Assembly: GCA_003952965.2 (NCBI GenBank)
Contig: CM025850.1
Coordinates: 15,452,446 to 15,516,445, forward strand
Direction of reading: 5' to 3'
Source: Morella rubra
Lineage: Eukaryota > Streptophyta > Magnoliopsida > Fagales > Myricaceae
Length of the DNA: 64,000 nt
Shown here: positions 1 through 12,743 of the stretch, in pieces
Layout of the letters: each line of letters starts with the position of its first letter
How positions within the stretch are numbered: the stretch's first letter is position 1
Made by a program: the position numbers and the translations under genes
The notes under the pieces: generated by a model
What the model was told of the DNA's origin: nothing
Database searches by the model: none
What the model saw: the letters and a program-made list of their open reading frames with translations, nothing else

Positions 1-425
1 TCGTTAAGGGCAAAAATCGGCTCTTAGCAGTGGCAGTTTTAACAGTTAACTTACATTCATATTGGGCAATTTTTTTAGCATATTACGCACTTAGTCCAAT
101 GTATTTTTTTCTTTTTTCTTTTGGTCCATTGATCACCTATCATTAAAATCTAAATTAATGAAATCTAAAATCAATAAAATTAAAGATCATCTTAAAAGAT
201 AAGATAAGATTTAAAGTCCAAAGTAATAAAATCCAAAATGAATTCAAAAAATTACAAACGTACAAATGCATTAAAAAATCCTAAGAATATACAAATCAAT
301 TCAACAAACGTACAACCACATAAGGCTCTAAGGAACAAAGAATAAGCTCGAACAAACATGATGCCATCATCATGACTTCATTCGGCACATTTGCAGAAAA
401 TGTTGATTATGCAATGGGCGGAGTG

Positions 426-468
426 AAATCAGAAGTAAAAGCCTAAAAAAAAAAAAATCAGAAGTAAA
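426..468 (+). repeat. 14-bp direct repeats flanking an oligo(A) tract
   Basis: AAATCAGAAGTAAA occurs at 426-439 and again at 455-468. The 15 bases between them are a short GC-containing head (AGCCT) followed by about ten A. The arrangement matches a target-site duplication around a poly(A)-only retro-insertion. Four more cases of this kind occur in the window (7672, 22741, 24581, 34471). Confidence 0.6.
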
Positions 469-831
469 CATCTTAATATAGTCAGAACAAGTAGATGCAA
501 AAGGAAAAATATGCTTAGGTGTAGAATGCAGCTCCTGCAACTATTTTCCAGGTAATGTATAGAACAGTGGCGTAATATCTCATAAGATAAAAAGTAACAT
601 AACATATTACCTAGCGTAGCACCCAAATTGTTGGCAATGATAAGACAACTTCGAACAGTTAGATGTTAAGGGATTATCTTGTCCATCAAAACCTATACAT
701 TTCAATACAGTGTCTGCACAGAACAAATGAGGGAAAAAAATGACTAGGAATTTGTATTAAAAAAAAATCCGGTTTCCCGGGTACTTGGTAAATCGAGAAT
801 ACTCCCGAATTTTTCAAAAAATACCAAACCG

Positions 832-855
832 GCACCGACACGGGGCTGTCGGTGC
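832..855. repeat. short GC-rich hairpin
   Basis: GCACCGACA (832-840) and its exact complement TGTCGGTGC (847-855) form a 9-bp stem with a 6-base loop. Related CCGGTGCC motifs follow at about 880-905. Function is unknown; it may be the end of a degraded repeat. Confidence 0.45.
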
Positions 856-1346
856 ACCAATTAAGCTGGGTATTGACAACCCGGTGCCGGTGCCGATTTC
901 GGTGGTACTAAACAGCCCTCCGCTACTCGATCGCCTCTTCTTTTTCTTTTTTTACATTTCTTTTCCTTTAGTTATCCACGCAAATAACAAAATATAGCAG
1001 GCTCTATAGAAAAAACAAGAAGGCAGGATTTCTTGGGGAGACGAGAGGTTGTCATGCAAGCGCTGCCTAGGTTGTCAGGTTGTCATGTAGGTTCTCATTA
1101 ATCTACAAACGATAGCAATTTGTAGAACATATATAAGGTTTTAATTAATCAACAATATTATGATTATATATATATATATACATAGGCAAAAACTTATTAC
1201 TAGTTGATGAAAATATATATTAGTTTGACAGGTATCAGTAAAAGCAAAAAAAAAAATGGATTGATAAAAAGGTTGCATAAATAGATGAGAATATTCTTGT
1301 AATTTATCACATCTTTACTTGTATTGACTTTTGATGACAAAATTTT

Positions 1347-1655
1347 GCACTCTAATAATTATTTTTGTCACATTGCACCTACTAATTATTGATTTCATAT
1401 ACTTTGCAATATCTGTTAAAATTTTATTAATTTTGACTAAAAATTTTAGTTTTTGGCATCTAACATTACAATTTTACCTTCATAAAACCAATTATTGTTA
1501 AACAAAAATTATGGGGATAAAATAGTCATTTTCTGTAGCAAAAGAATCATTTTCCATTCAAATTAATGAAAAATTAAGTGAACGTGCAAAGTGTTTGAAA
1601 TCAATAATAAGTAGGTGCAATATAATAAAAATAATAATTTGATGTATAAAGTGCC
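1347..1655. mobile_element. foldback / MITE-like element with long imperfect arms
   Basis: The left arm (about 1347-1408) and the right arm (about 1585-1655) are imperfect inverted complements. Both carry the same blocks in mirror order: a TTGCACCTACT block, an ATTGATTTCA block and an ACTTTGCA block. No coding capacity is seen. The style of the arms resembles the better preserved foldback at 2914-3282. Confidence 0.55.
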
Positions 1656-2913
1656 AAGACTTCTATAATTAGCAAATAAAAAGTGTATTTATATTTTTTT
1701 ATTAATATGTATTTTTTTAAAAAAATCATTTTTTTTTATATTATTATTCTTGTTTGGTCACATGGAATGCCACATGTCTCCCTTATTACACGTTGATGAT
1801 GCTAAGAATACCAGCCTATCTAAACTGCAATTGACTGCGAAGAGTGTCCCTAGTGGAGTGAGGACATGCACGAAATTACTGTGAGAAGGGGGTTTCCCGG
1901 AGGATAGAGCTGAGTTCAGTCAGCGCATTCCCTTGATCTCTTCTTGAGACCAGCGTTGAATGGGCTTTGTTTGTCCACAAAGAGATATGGTTGGGCTTTA
2001 TTCTGCTTGGTGTTTCAGATGGGCCGACAACCCTCGTTAACCACAAACCGTGGGTTCCCCTCTTTAGGTTGGGCTCACACAATAGTGAGTCGAGTAAAAT
2101 CTAACCCATCAGACGTGAAGTATCACACCAAAATTTCGCAGACAAAACATGATAAAGAGACTTATTTTCTCACACGACAAAATTTATGGACCTATGTTAT
2201 GAATTTGTAAACTCATAATAACAGAGAATGCTAAATAATTTGTGATAACTTTTGACACAACGATTTAGTAGTTATCAAATTATTTTATGGTGAGTTTCGA
2301 TTTTATCCCTACTTTTTCATTAGAAATTTGCATAATTTTAAGAAGAATTTTTTTTTAAAAAGGTGCTGTATCAAATCGAGGCACCCTAAAACGGTGGCTG
2401 TTCGCTGACACTTGAAACCAAACAAGAAATCGCGTGCCCAAAAGAAAACGTGTTGTCGTTGAGCCCGTCCTCTACACTACAGACTACAAATGGAACAGGT
2501 AAAGTCGAAACACTGCCCGAGAAGAGAGCTTCCAGGGCTGGGACTCTTTTTGCGTTTTTTCATGCAAATTTGTGTTGGATTTGATTTTACACAAAAGTGG
2601 AGTACAAAAAGCCATCTATCTCCCATAAACGTTCCACAGCGGGTTCCCCTGCAAGCCCAGTTTCAGACTTCCCCAGATTCTGCTTTGATATCTGAATGTC
2701 AGTATCGTAAAATCTCCTTCGCAGCGTCTCTCTCTACTGTATCTAATGAAGTAAAAACAAAAAAAATTACCGGTGGCAGGCTGGTTAAATCAGCCACCAC
2801 CGGTACCCGTGCCCAAGCCTAGTTTGCTGCACGAGGTAAAATCGAACCTAATACTTAAATATGTGTCAGGATAGGGCTCCAATGAAATAAAAAAAAAAAA
2901 AAAAAAAAGGAAA
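1656..2913. other. intergenic stretch without a supportable gene
   Basis: There is a 110-codon open frame on the plus strand at 2490-2822, but it has no recognisable domain, no clear exon borders and a composition like its surroundings. I do not call it a gene. A run of about 18 A at 2889-2908 directly precedes the foldback element. Confidence 0.5.
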
Positions 2914-3282
2914 AAAATACACTTTTCACCCACGAACTACCATATATTTTACACTTTGCACCCTAAACTACCAATTTTGACACATTGCACCCTTTAACTA
3001 CCAATTTTTAACACTTTGCACCCTTTATCAAATTTTCAAATTAAAATGACGATAATGCCCTTAGATATTGTTGTCAATTCATTAATTTTTCAAGGGTATT
3101 ATTGTCAAATGGAGGGTGCAAAGTGTTTAATATTAGTAGTTGGAGGGTGTAATGTGTCAAAGTGGTAGTTTAGGGTGCAAAATATATAACATTGGTAGTT
3201 TGAGGGTGCAATGTCTTAAAGATGGTAGTTTGGGGTGCAATGTGTCACTACTCCGGTAGTTTGTGGGTGAAAAGTGTATTTT
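2914..3282. mobile_element. foldback element, 28-bp near-perfect terminal inverted repeats
   Basis: The ends at 2914-2941 and 3255-3282 are inverted complements with one mismatch (core CACTTTTCACCCAC). Inside, motifs such as TTTGCACCC and GGGTGCAA recur in mirrored order, so most of the 369 bp could fold on itself. No coding region. A GATAATGCCC / GGGTATTATTGTC pair marks the centre. Non-autonomous; the family cannot be named without a repeat library. Confidence 0.75.
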
Positions 3283-3622
3283 CCCCAAAAAAAAATCTAA
3301 CCCGGCACAGGTACTATTAGACAACTTTCTTTCATTTATGGGCAAGTATCCTGGACAAAATTACTTGACAAGGCATAAGGGAGAACGAGTAGAATTTTTT
3401 TTTGTTGCTAATTAAGGGAACAACTTAAAAAGAAGGAAAAGAGAGATTTGCTTAGGTACGGATTCCTAAACCGACATCAAAGACAAGAATATTAAATAAC
3501 AAATTACGACACTTACAATTGCTTCTCTCTCTCTCTCCATGGCATTGAGTAGCTTGATATGAGCAGGTCAAGACTGGACTGATTTTAATCTTCGAGTACA
3601 GCAGTTTACCTATTCCACGGAT

Positions 3623-6600
3623 TCAGCTTCCCAAGTACAAAAGCAGAAGTAGAACAAGTTTCCACCACGTAGAGCTTGGATTACGCTTCGGTAACGGAGG
3701 TGCTGAAGAGACCAACGATCTGAAATATGAACAGAGTCTATCAGCCGAGTACTGAATATGCAATTACATGGGCCTTTAAATGACAGACATGTTTTTTTTT
3801 TTTTTTTTTGAGATGCAGCAAGTTCAAAACACAAACAAAACAATAAACATACCCAGGTGAACTGTACGCACATTTCCCATAACCTGAAACAGACAGCAAG
3901 GAGACTTATCAGTGTGGTTCAATCCAAACCCAAACAACCAAACAATACATCCGCTGAAAAATGCTCTTGAGATTCTGCATTAAGGAAGAAGTTCTCTTGC
4001 GGTTCTACAGAATTGGATCATTAATTTTAACTCTCAGAGGCAAGAATAATCTCCAATAAGCTGAGGAAAGAAGATAAAGAGTTATAACTTACTTGGGTTG
4101 TTTTTAGTTACGGTAGCAGTTCCTCCGAAATTGCAAGCAATATCAGAATTCCCATTCCGTTGGTAATAGTTGTTGAAAGCATAGGATGCATGAGACACTA
4201 GAGTGTCCGGCTCGAAACAAGCCCCCCCGTCCTGGATTTCTCTGCAGTCTGCCATCCCCAGTCCGCAGGCCCAGTCTAATGCATTCTGCAAATCACCTTG
4301 AGAGACCCCTGCGAGGGCCACACACCATGTTGTTCCATCGAGGAAAGTGGTATTGCCCTCTGGAGGTGATAATGTTGTAACTGGAATTCCTGCATCTGCC
4401 TTCTCTTGCACTACAACTTCGGCTGTCAAAGCTAAATTTTTGGAGAGAAAGAGAAACATACTGGTTATCATCATGACTAGCTTTCATTTATGATTCACAT
4501 AATAGCAGGGATCCTTAATTAAATGAATAAAAATATAGTTGAATACTGCATATCTAGCAATTTCCCAAAAGCATTAACACTCAATGGTGAAACGAGATAT
4601 ATATTTTACGGGACAAAATTAATAAAATCACATAGAAAATATTCAAACAATATTACCTGAAACAGAAAACTCAAAATTGAAATTCTTTACGCAATAAACA
4701 CTCCTTATAAATAAAAATCAGCAATTATATCTTGACCAAGTAGGACATAACCCATCTGCACTATAAGGGGGCGTTTGTTTACCAAAATTTTGGAGAATAT
4801 TTCTAAAATTTTGAGAATCTTTTGAACGTTGAAGTTTATTGAGGTTTGTGAAAAGTGTGAAGTGTATGTGTAAAAGTGTGAAGTTTATTGGGGTTTTTGA
4901 AATGTGTTTGGTGTGGTGAAAATTTTGAACTCCAAAAAATTGGGCAAACAAACGCCCCCTAAGTTGTGAGCAGACCCGTTTATGCTTAGCACTAAAGTTT
5001 TCAACAATTATTCCTAAGGAAATGATCGTTCCCATTTATCTGGTCGATTGAAAGAAAACGTGATATGTTGGTCTTTATAGTTTCTAATTACTATTAGTAC
5101 CAAATTTCTTAGGCTTTAAAAAAGTCAAGATATAATGGTACCGTTTGTTTTCCCAATATTTTGGGGCATGAAAATTTCCAGCAAAACAAACACACTCTAA
5201 AATTTTAACTTTTACACATACACACTTCACCTTTCACAAACCCAATAAATCTCAATAAAGTAAAGATTCCCAAAATTTCGGGAATATTCTCCAAAATTTT
5301 GGCAAACAAACACCCCCAATCTGACCATCAAACTTTTGAGTTAAAAAAAACAAAAAGAAAATTTGTTCCTTTTCTTTTTTTTACTCGTTTTTGTGTGGAG
5401 AGGAATGATTTACTTTTTGAATACTTGTTTTCGTTATAAGCACATCACTCTTCTAGGCAATCATCATGAATTGCTATACAAATAATAGGCTTAATTAAAC
5501 TAGATACATGCTAAATAACCAGCAGGATTGGAAAGTAATTTAAACCGGCATCGCCCAATCAAGGAATTAATCATATACACCAAGCATTACAAGTTCAAGG
5601 AAACTAAAAAAAATATGCACTAATGACTTTTTTTGGGGTAAGCATTTTTAATGATGTTTAATCATAACCTATCTGCAATCAAAAAAAAAAATCCACCCTG
5701 AGGATTATAGCAAAAATAAATAAACAAGACAAAAGCCCCTAGACAATCACTTTAAATCTCATTATATCAACCTTTTTCAACTGCTATCAACTGTGCTTGG
5801 GAATATCTTTAGTAACGCTTAACTATATATAAAACAATTGAAGCTGTCCTAGCAGATGGATTTGGGGCTCGAGTAGCATCCACTAAGGTGCATTCCGGAA
5901 GCAAAGTGAATGATCCCTCACTACCTCTTTCTTTCATATTCTAAAGAATCCTTCTTATTTTCTACAGAATAATGAACAACCATCTTGATGTCTTCCATTC
6001 GGCTGGAAAATAAGAGAGTTTTCTGGAAAACATTGGGGTCTAGAAAAATGACAGCTATGGAAATATATGAAAATTAAACCAAAAATGTTATTAAAAAATG
6101 AACCCGAAAATTTTCATTATCCTTAGAGGACCATATGCTTCGGCTGATAAAACCCACATTTCAACCCGCTTGAATGTGAGTAAGAACACGGTGGTATCCA
6201 GCATCCCAAACTATTTTCAGTAAGTAAATAGAATATAGGCAAAATAAAATAAATTCATTAACCTGGGAAATATTATCTCGTGAGCTAGTGAATAATGTGT
6301 CCTACTTTTAAGCACCAATGGACCACTCAGGGGAGCCGTCTAAATGGGCAGGCAAAAGTCACAGTCGCCATCAGAATATCCAATTTGGTAAGCTCAGGAT
6401 TATACAGGTACAGTAACATGGGTGGCCATGTCCACCGAACTCGTAGAACTATTACAAGCTAGCACAAGCTTCCAATATGAAAATGTTTTAGGTTTTCTCT
6501 AGTCAACTGATAATATAAAGAGGAAGACAAGAAGAAGCTCTAGAGCTAAACCAACATGTGTGTCAATTGTTTTACGAACTATTTAAAGCTAAACTAAATA

Positions 6601-6944
6601 CAGAATGTCTGTCTCTGAGAAAAACCAGAAAGGAAGTTATTTAATATTCTACATTTAAAGTGAAAAAATAAAGAAAATCTAGGGATTGCAGTGTTACATA
6701 CAAACAGTTTGTTGGACAGCAAGTCTCAGGTTTCTAAGAACAACAGAATAATGAAAGGAACCGAAGTAGTGAAGAATTACAGAAACGAGCAGAGCGACGT
6801 AAAAACGAAACCAGGTCCATGAGTAACAAAGAAGAGAAAAACAGAACACCAGAGAAGAGTCAGCTTATAACAAGTAAAAGAAACCATACCCAGACAGCAC
6901 GCCATCAACAGAAGAAACTCTAAAGCCCATATTTTCCTTCCCAT
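3623..6944 (-). CDS. PDCB-like CBM43/X8-domain GPI-anchored protein (4 exons)
   Basis: Exons on the minus strand are 6944-6890, 4431-4093, 3883-3853 and 3719-3623. All introns are GT..AG and the phases join exactly to give 173 residues. Residues 1-19 form a signal peptide (MGRKIWALEFLLLMACCL then A). Residues 54-138 are an X8/CBM43 domain with six cysteines (55, 74, 81, 90, 118, 136), the conserved WCVA start, CFEPDT, SHASYAFN and CNFGGTA. NTT at 45-47 is a possible N-glycosylation site. A short Ser/Pro stretch and a hydrophobic tail (LVLLLLLYL, from 163) ending at the stop form a GPI-anchor signal. In this family the X8 domain binds callose (beta-1,3-glucan) in the wall around plasmodesmata and limits cell-to-cell traffic; there is no hydrolase domain, so it should bind, not cut. 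Intron 1 is about 2.46 kb and holds two MITEs. The start was chosen because it alone supplies the signal peptide in phase. Role is inferred from family; assignment to X8-GPI is firm, PDCB subgroup less so. Confidence 0.9.
4767..4959. mobile_element. PIF/Harbinger (Tourist-like) MITE in intron 1 of the X8 gene
   Basis: The terminal inverted repeats are GGGGGCGTTTGTTT at the left and its complement at the right end. A TAA triplet flanks each side (4764-4766 and 4960-4962), the 3-bp duplication typical of PIF/Harbinger. It is 193 bp, AT-rich and non-coding. Confidence 0.8.
5137..5317. mobile_element. second MITE of the same group in intron 1
   Basis: It starts near GGTACCGTTTGTTTT and ends with CAAACAAACACCCCC, so the ends are inverted complements of the same GTTTGTTT type. 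The interior is closely similar over its whole length to the copy at 28266-28450 (shared TTTTACACATACACACTTC block). The left end is more degraded than the right. Confidence 0.75.
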
Positions 6945-7060
6945 GGTTGGGTATTTGTCTCACCCTTCAGCCAAAAAAGCCTTTCAAAACCCCTATTAGG
7001 CTCAAAAGGAAAAGAAAAGGAAAATGTTGCGCCCCAGCTCTCCACGGATAACCTCACACG

Positions 7061-7087
7061 CTCTCTCTCTCTCTCTCTCTCTCTCTC
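7061..7087. repeat. CT microsatellite upstream of the X8 gene
   Basis: About 13 CT units lie some 120 bp upstream of the X8 start codon (GA on the coding strand). This places them in the probable 5' leader or core promoter, a common site for GA/CT tracts in plant genes. Confidence 0.8.
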
Positions 7088-7137
7088 GCAGTTTCTTTTA
7101 CACTGAAGATGGAGGACAAAGTATGAGACTGGGGTGG

Positions 7138-7143
7138 TATATA
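7138..7143 (-). promoter_or_regulatory. candidate TATA box of the X8 gene
   Basis: On the minus strand the sequence reads GCATATATACC about 195 bp before the ATG. It is the only TATATA in the near upstream region in this orientation. Transcription would start near 7110, by the CT/GA tract. Inference from position only. Confidence 0.4.
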
Positions 7144-7671
7144 TGCAAGAGTGTTGAGGAATCTGTAAGTTTCTTCAAGAGAAATTATATTCCTTTTCGC
7201 TTTTTTAGAAATCTAAAAGAGGTATATGAATGATGCATGCTTCAGAAGCTAGGTACAACTTTGACAGAGGAGAGCAGTGCGTTGCTTTTTGAAGATTTGC
7301 AGACACTTAAAGACGGTGGTAGAGTTCAGCAATATTCTTTTTTGGCGTAAAGAGTCCAGTAATAATATTCACTTACCCGAAAAACACATTTAAAAAAAAA
7401 AAAAAACATGTTCTCGCGATATTTTGACCTCCTTGCCTCCTTAAATTCTCATTACTTTGCTGCTAAATTTGCTGAGGGCATTTCGGTCCAAGCAAATTTT
7501 TCGAGAAAAGCAACACCGCAAAGTTCTTACCCGAGTTATCCAACAAATGACCGGCCCAATAATGAATTGGATCAGCCCAATAAACGAAGTTGAATTTGGA
7601 CCGGACCAAACAGCGACAACAAAATTCAGTTTCAGCAAGGCTTGACATATATTATCCACAAGTGCAGCAAG

Positions 7672-7726
7672 TTATCATTCAAACTCGCCCAGGAAAAAAA
7701 AAAAAAAAAATTTATCATTCAAACTC
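7672..7726 (+). repeat. 15-bp direct repeats flanking GCCCAGG plus 17 A
   Basis: TTATCATTCAAACTC is present at 7672-7686 and 7712-7726. Between them are GCCCAGG, 17 A and one T. This has the form of a target-site duplication around a poly(A)-tailed insertion with almost no body. Confidence 0.75.
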
Positions 7727-7903
7727 TAATTAACCCCTATTAGATTTTTCCACTCGTCACACTACTCCCGGCATGGGAAGAGGATTTTCATAAGACAAAT
7801 GTGGCACGATAGTTGTGATTAGTTCCGATTTTATATACAATAGATCTTAGCATCTTAATACTAACCTCCCTTTTTTTGCCAAAACATTATATATATATAT
7901 ATA

Positions 7904-8555
7904 TTTTCCCTTACAATAAAGGTCCATAACTTAAGGCCCAAAAAGCAAGCTCGCACGATAGAATGGGTGTGACCCAGTGATTAGAGGTCTATAAAGGAAA
8001 CGGATGTACATACTTTTATTGGGTAAATAAATCGACGTCAGGAATCGTAATTATTCTCTGTTACTATCAGGTGAACTGGCGGTAAAGAAGAAAGATAAAA
8101 GGTGTCGGTTCGGGTCATTCAGAGGAGACTAACTTTGACGATTTCGGCTTTCATTAAATGCGGGATGAGACAAGTAACGTCAGAGAAAGAATAATGGATA
8201 ACCCAAGGAAATAATAAGGCCGAAGTCCAAGTGGATCCCTGGCCCGAATGGCAACAAGGAAGATAAAGAGAGGAAGATAAGGAAAGGGAGATACGCAGTT
8301 CTTTTTCTTTAACTCTCTTACTAAAGACAAAAACTGAGAAAAAGGGAAAAGAGATGACAATGAATGACAATGGCATCGGAAAAATCCCCATATAGGGAGG
8401 ACTCTGAGTTCTAGCGTGTTATTTTTACTTACAGAAGGAATGAAGGAGATTCTGGACCTTTCAACCTGTCCCAAGTACTAGATTTCAAGTCTAGATCTCT
8501 TGGGCTTTTGGCCCAATGAATTTTTGTGATAGGCCAGTTGAAAATGACTTCATTA
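7904..8555 (+). repeat. 5' LTR of the Tat-lineage element
   Basis: It matches the 3' LTR at 16437-17084 along nearly its whole length. Its left border is blurred by an adjoining TA tract, so the start is approximate. Immediately downstream (8558-8576) is TGGAGCCGTCTGTGAGAAA, in the position and style of a primer-binding site. Confidence 0.85.
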
Positions 8556-8627
8556 GATGGAGCCGTCTGTGAGAAATCATTGTTTCCTAGTACCTCGATC
8601 ATCCCACTTGCCTTCAGATAGTATGAT

Positions 8628-11600
8628 ATGGGGCCCTTCGAAGCGTTAGTAGTAGATAAAAGGCCCATATCGCGCGTCCAAACGACGGAACCGTTGGAGA
8701 GTCAAGAGCTGGAAGAGGATAAAGTGGTCAAGTTAGGCGCAGCATTGGACGAGGAATCTAAGCAAGCATTACTTCAGTTTTTACGGTTGCGGATGAAATC
8801 TTTTGCATGGACCCACGGAGACATGAAAGGGGTAGATCCTTTGGTCATGATGCATCGGCTTAGTATTGATCCTGCCAAGAGACCGATCAGACAAAGGCGA
8901 AGGGCTTGCGCACATGAAAGAAGTCAAGTGATAACCACAGAAGTTGACAAGTTATTGGAGGTAGGGTTTATAAGAGAATTAGCTTATCCTGAGTGGTTAG
9001 CTAATGTAGTTTTGGTTCCGAAGCCTAACGGACAGTGGCGAATGTGTGTAGACTTTACTGATCTCAATAAAGCCTGTCCAAAAGATAGTTATCCTTTACC
9101 TAGGATTGATATATTGGTGGACTCAACAGCTGAACATGAGTTCCTTTCTTTCCTAGATGCCTTTTTGGGTTACAATCAAATAAAGATACACCCCGCAAAT
9201 CAGGAAAAGACTTCCTTTATAACTGATAGAGGACTTTATTGTTATCTGTTTATGCCTTTTAGGCTTAAAAATGTGGGCGCAACTTATCAAATGTTGGTGA
9301 ATGCTATGTTTAAAAGGCAAATTGGTAGAAATATGAGGTTTACGTAGATGATATGCTAGTAAAAAGCAGACAAATAGCAGGACATCTTAAAGATCTAGCT
9401 AAAACTTTTGATATCCTAGATTAGTATAACATGAAGTTGAACCCTGCTAAATGTGCTTTCGGTGTGTCTTCTAGGAAGTTCCTAGGATTTATTGTTTCAG
9501 AAAGAGGAATTGAGGCTAATCTTGAGAAAATTGAAGCAATTGCACAACTCAAGCCACCTACCAACCGAAATGGACTATAAAAGATAACTGGGCAAATTGT
9601 AACTTTAAACCATTTTATCTCCCGGTCTACAGATCATTGCTTGCCTTTATATCGAATCCTGAGAAAAATCTTCACTTGGGATGAAAAATGTACCCAGGCT
9701 TTGGAATCACTTAAGGTATATTTGTCTCAACCTTTCATTCTCAACCTACTTATTTTTGGTGAGTTACTATATGTATATTTGGCTGCTAGTGAGTATTCTG
9801 TGACTTCAGTCCTCGTCCGAGAAAAACAAAAAGTTTAAAAGCTAGTATATTATGTTAGCCGAGCCTTGAGAGGGGCCAAGGTGAGATGTTCCTTTATGGA
9901 AAAAATTGCATCGAGTCTAATGGTAACTGCACGAAAACTACACCAATATTTCCAAGCCTATACCATTTGTGAAATCACTGATTTACCCCTGAAGAAGGTA
10001 TTACATAAACCTGATGCGTGAGGGTGTTTAATTCAATGGTCCTTGGAGCTTAGCAAATTCGATATATTATATTTTCCTTGCATCGCCATAAAAGGGCAAG
10101 CAGTAGCGGATTTTTGTTAGACTTTGCTGAGGACTCGGCACCTACCAAGAGTGAAGATTCTCTCCACGGCAATAAAGTATAGGCTATTTATGTGAATGGT
10201 TCTTCTAATCTAATAGCTAGTGGAGCTGGAATAGTTATCATCTCCCTAAGAGGAGTGGAGATTGAGTACGCTTTATGTCTTGATTTTCCCACTACTAACA
10301 ATAAAGCAGAATATGAAGCTCTATTGGCCGGTTTGGCCATAACGCGAATGATGTGAGCGGATGAAGTGCATGTTCAAAGTGATTCTTAACTGGTTGTCAA
10401 CCAAATTCAGTGAGATTATATTGCAAAAGAAGAATGGATGCGGGAATACATAATTCAGGTACATCAATGGAGGAAAGCTTTTGAAGCATTTGAGCTTACG
10501 TTAATACCTCGAAATCAAAGTAGAAAGGTTGATCGTTTGGCTCAGATAGCATCAAATCCCGAATTGGAAAATGCAAACGGTATACCTGAATGAGTGATAG
10601 TGTGCCTTTCCTCTTTGCAAAAGGAAGACACTACCCCGTGGATACATTGGAATGGTGGGAAGCACCTATCTTGGCATTTCTTACTAATGATACCCTTCCA
10701 CAAGAACAAGAAGAGACCAAGCGAGTCCACATGCGATCTTCCCGAGATGTGTTAATACAAGGGATATTATATAAGAAGAGCTTCACACTTCCTTTGTTGA
10801 GATGTCTTTAAGACGAAGAGGCCACTTATGTGCTGTAAAAAATACAAGAGGGAATGTGTGGCAATCATTCCGGCCATCGAGCTTTGTCTCATAAAACTCT
10901 AAGAGCCGGATATTTTTGGCCTACTATGCTCAGTGACGCCAAAAAAGTGGGACAAACTTGCTAGGATTGCTAGAAGCACGCGGATATATCGGGAATACCG
11001 GCCGAGCCAATGACCCCTATCAATTCACCCTGTCCCTTCGCTCAATGGGGAATAGATACAGTAGGACTATTTCCTCCAGTAAAAGGGCAAGTAAAGTTCT
11101 TGGTCGTAGCTATCGATTATTTTACCAAGTGGGTAGAAGCCGAGCCTTTAACCAAGATCACAGAAGAACATATTCGAGGTTTTTATGTGGAAGAACATCG
11201 TTTGTAGATTTGGTTTACCTCGGGTGATCATATCAGACAATAGCCGGTAGTTCGATAATAACCACTTCAGTGCTTTTTATTCTGGGTTGGGAATCTTGCA
11301 TCATTTGTCATCACCCGCTCATCCTCAGGCAAACGGGCAAGTAGAAGGTCACTAATTGTACATTAGTGAGAAATATAAAAAGACTTATGAATGACAAGAA
11401 ACAGTTGTAGGTTGAAGAGTTATCGAAAGTGTTATGGGCCTACCAGACGACCGTGAGAACCCCAACAGGAGAAACCCCCTTTACTTTGACATTTTGGGTG
11501 GAAGCAGTGATACCTGTTGAGGTAGGGATACCGAGCTATCGTGTAGATCACTTCAACCCTTCTGACAATGATGACCTAATAAGGATGGAATTGGATTTGG

Positions 11601-11892
11601 TGGAAGAACTTCGAGATGCCACCAAGACTCGAAACATAGTCTACCAAAATCAAGTCAGATAGTATTATAATGCAAAGGTACAGCCTTGACAGTTTAAGCG
11701 GGGTGATCTCGTCTTACGACGAGCTCTCCCTCCCAATGTGGACACTCAGGAAAGGAAGCTTCTCGCAAAGTGGGAAGAGTCGTACAGAGTAATCAGAGAA
11801 AAGAGAATGGGCACTTATCATCTGGAGGACCTGGATGGTAGGGAACTCCAGCGCCCTTGGAATGTTAGGCATCTTAAGAGGTATTATCAATA
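8628..11892 (+). pseudogene. pol remnant of the Tat-lineage element
   Basis: Parts in order are reverse transcriptase (about 8800-9350), further RT/connection sequence (to about 9840), RNase H (about 10130-10560) and integrase (about 10850-11660), with a typical pol end near 11892. This gypsy order (RT-RH-INT) and the motif style identify the clade. The region is broken at many points and is treated only as a fossil. Confidence 0.85.
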
Positions 11893-11938
11893 AGTCATGC
11901 GTTTAACTTTAATGTGAGTATAAACTGAAATATAAAGA

Positions 11939-12190
11939 CAGGAGCTCTCGTGCCCTAGATTTGTGAAAATGCAGCAACCCTTGGGCCCTGGATGTAAAAA
12001 TTACAATTTGGCCCTCTTGCCCAGGAAAGTAGGAGCTCTCATGCCCTGGATGTGTGAAAAGGTGGAAGCCCTTAGACCTTGAATTCATAAAGATTACGAT
12101 TTGGCCCTTGTGCCCAGGAAAGTCAAGAGCATTCGTGCTCTGTACGTACTTGCGCTCTGAATTTATAAAACTTAGGAGCCTTTTGTGCCC
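11939..12190 (+). repeat. tandem repeat, about 92-bp unit, downstream of pol
   Basis: Two units and a partial third, each beginning near GGAGCTCTCGTGCCCT and ending near TTGCCCAGGAAAG. Tandem repeats in the non-coding part 3' of pol are a known feature of Tat-lineage elements. Confidence 0.7.
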
Positions 12191-12743
12191 TGGATAGGAT
12201 TTTTTTTGTTATTATATGGTTCTCATGATCGGTAAGTCATGGGCTCTTAGTGACCTAGATTCACAAAGAACTTATTATTTTGTCCTCAGGACAAAGAGAT
12301 TTAAGATCGTAAAACTCTGACTTCCGATTCAAGATCGTAAAACCCTGAATTCCGAAAAAAATCAGATATACTTTCGCCTTATATAGAAGGAAGAAAGAAG
12401 AAGAGCAAACAAACAACAAAGCAACATAAGGATCAATAAAAGTTTATATAAATTAAATGCTCAGATACAAGTTACAAAAAGAAAACGAAGAAAATAAGAA
12501 AAGAAAAGAAAAAGGAAAAGGAAAACAATAAAAAGCAGTCATGATGTTTCCTTTAAGGATGACGTTCAGGCTTTTTATAGAGATAGCTACTTCAATCCTG
12601 TAAAAACCAGAAAGACATAGAAAATGATCCCCTCTAAAAATAACTAATTTCAGCCTTGGTAAGGCAGGAAAGACATAGGTAATCATTCCAGAAAATAGCA
12701 GCGAAACCTTCCCAAACCCAATAATTTGGCCTTTCTCTGGACC

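Larger units (their letters stand above)
1..1346. other. gene-free AT-rich stretch
   Basis: No coding region can be supported. The stretch is AT-rich with poly-A and TA runs (a TA tract near 1163-1182). The only notable items are a short poly-A tract between direct repeats at 426-468 and a GC-richer patch at 770-920 with a hairpin, both listed separately. Confidence 0.6.

Noticed and set aside
785-997. 70-codon open frame with Pro/Val repeats
   Set aside because: It arises from the CCGGTGCC repeat patch and ends in a T run; no gene evidence.
2490-2822. 110-codon open frame, plus strand
   Set aside because: No domain, no signal peptide, no splice partners; flanked by repeats.
5838-5860. Resemblance to miR167 (TGAAGCTGTCCTAGCAGATGG)
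   Set aside because: Too many mismatches and no hairpin partner nearby.
8119-8668. Minus-strand frames near the 5' LTR
   Set aside because: They lie inside the LTR and leader of the Tat-lineage fossil and have no domain.
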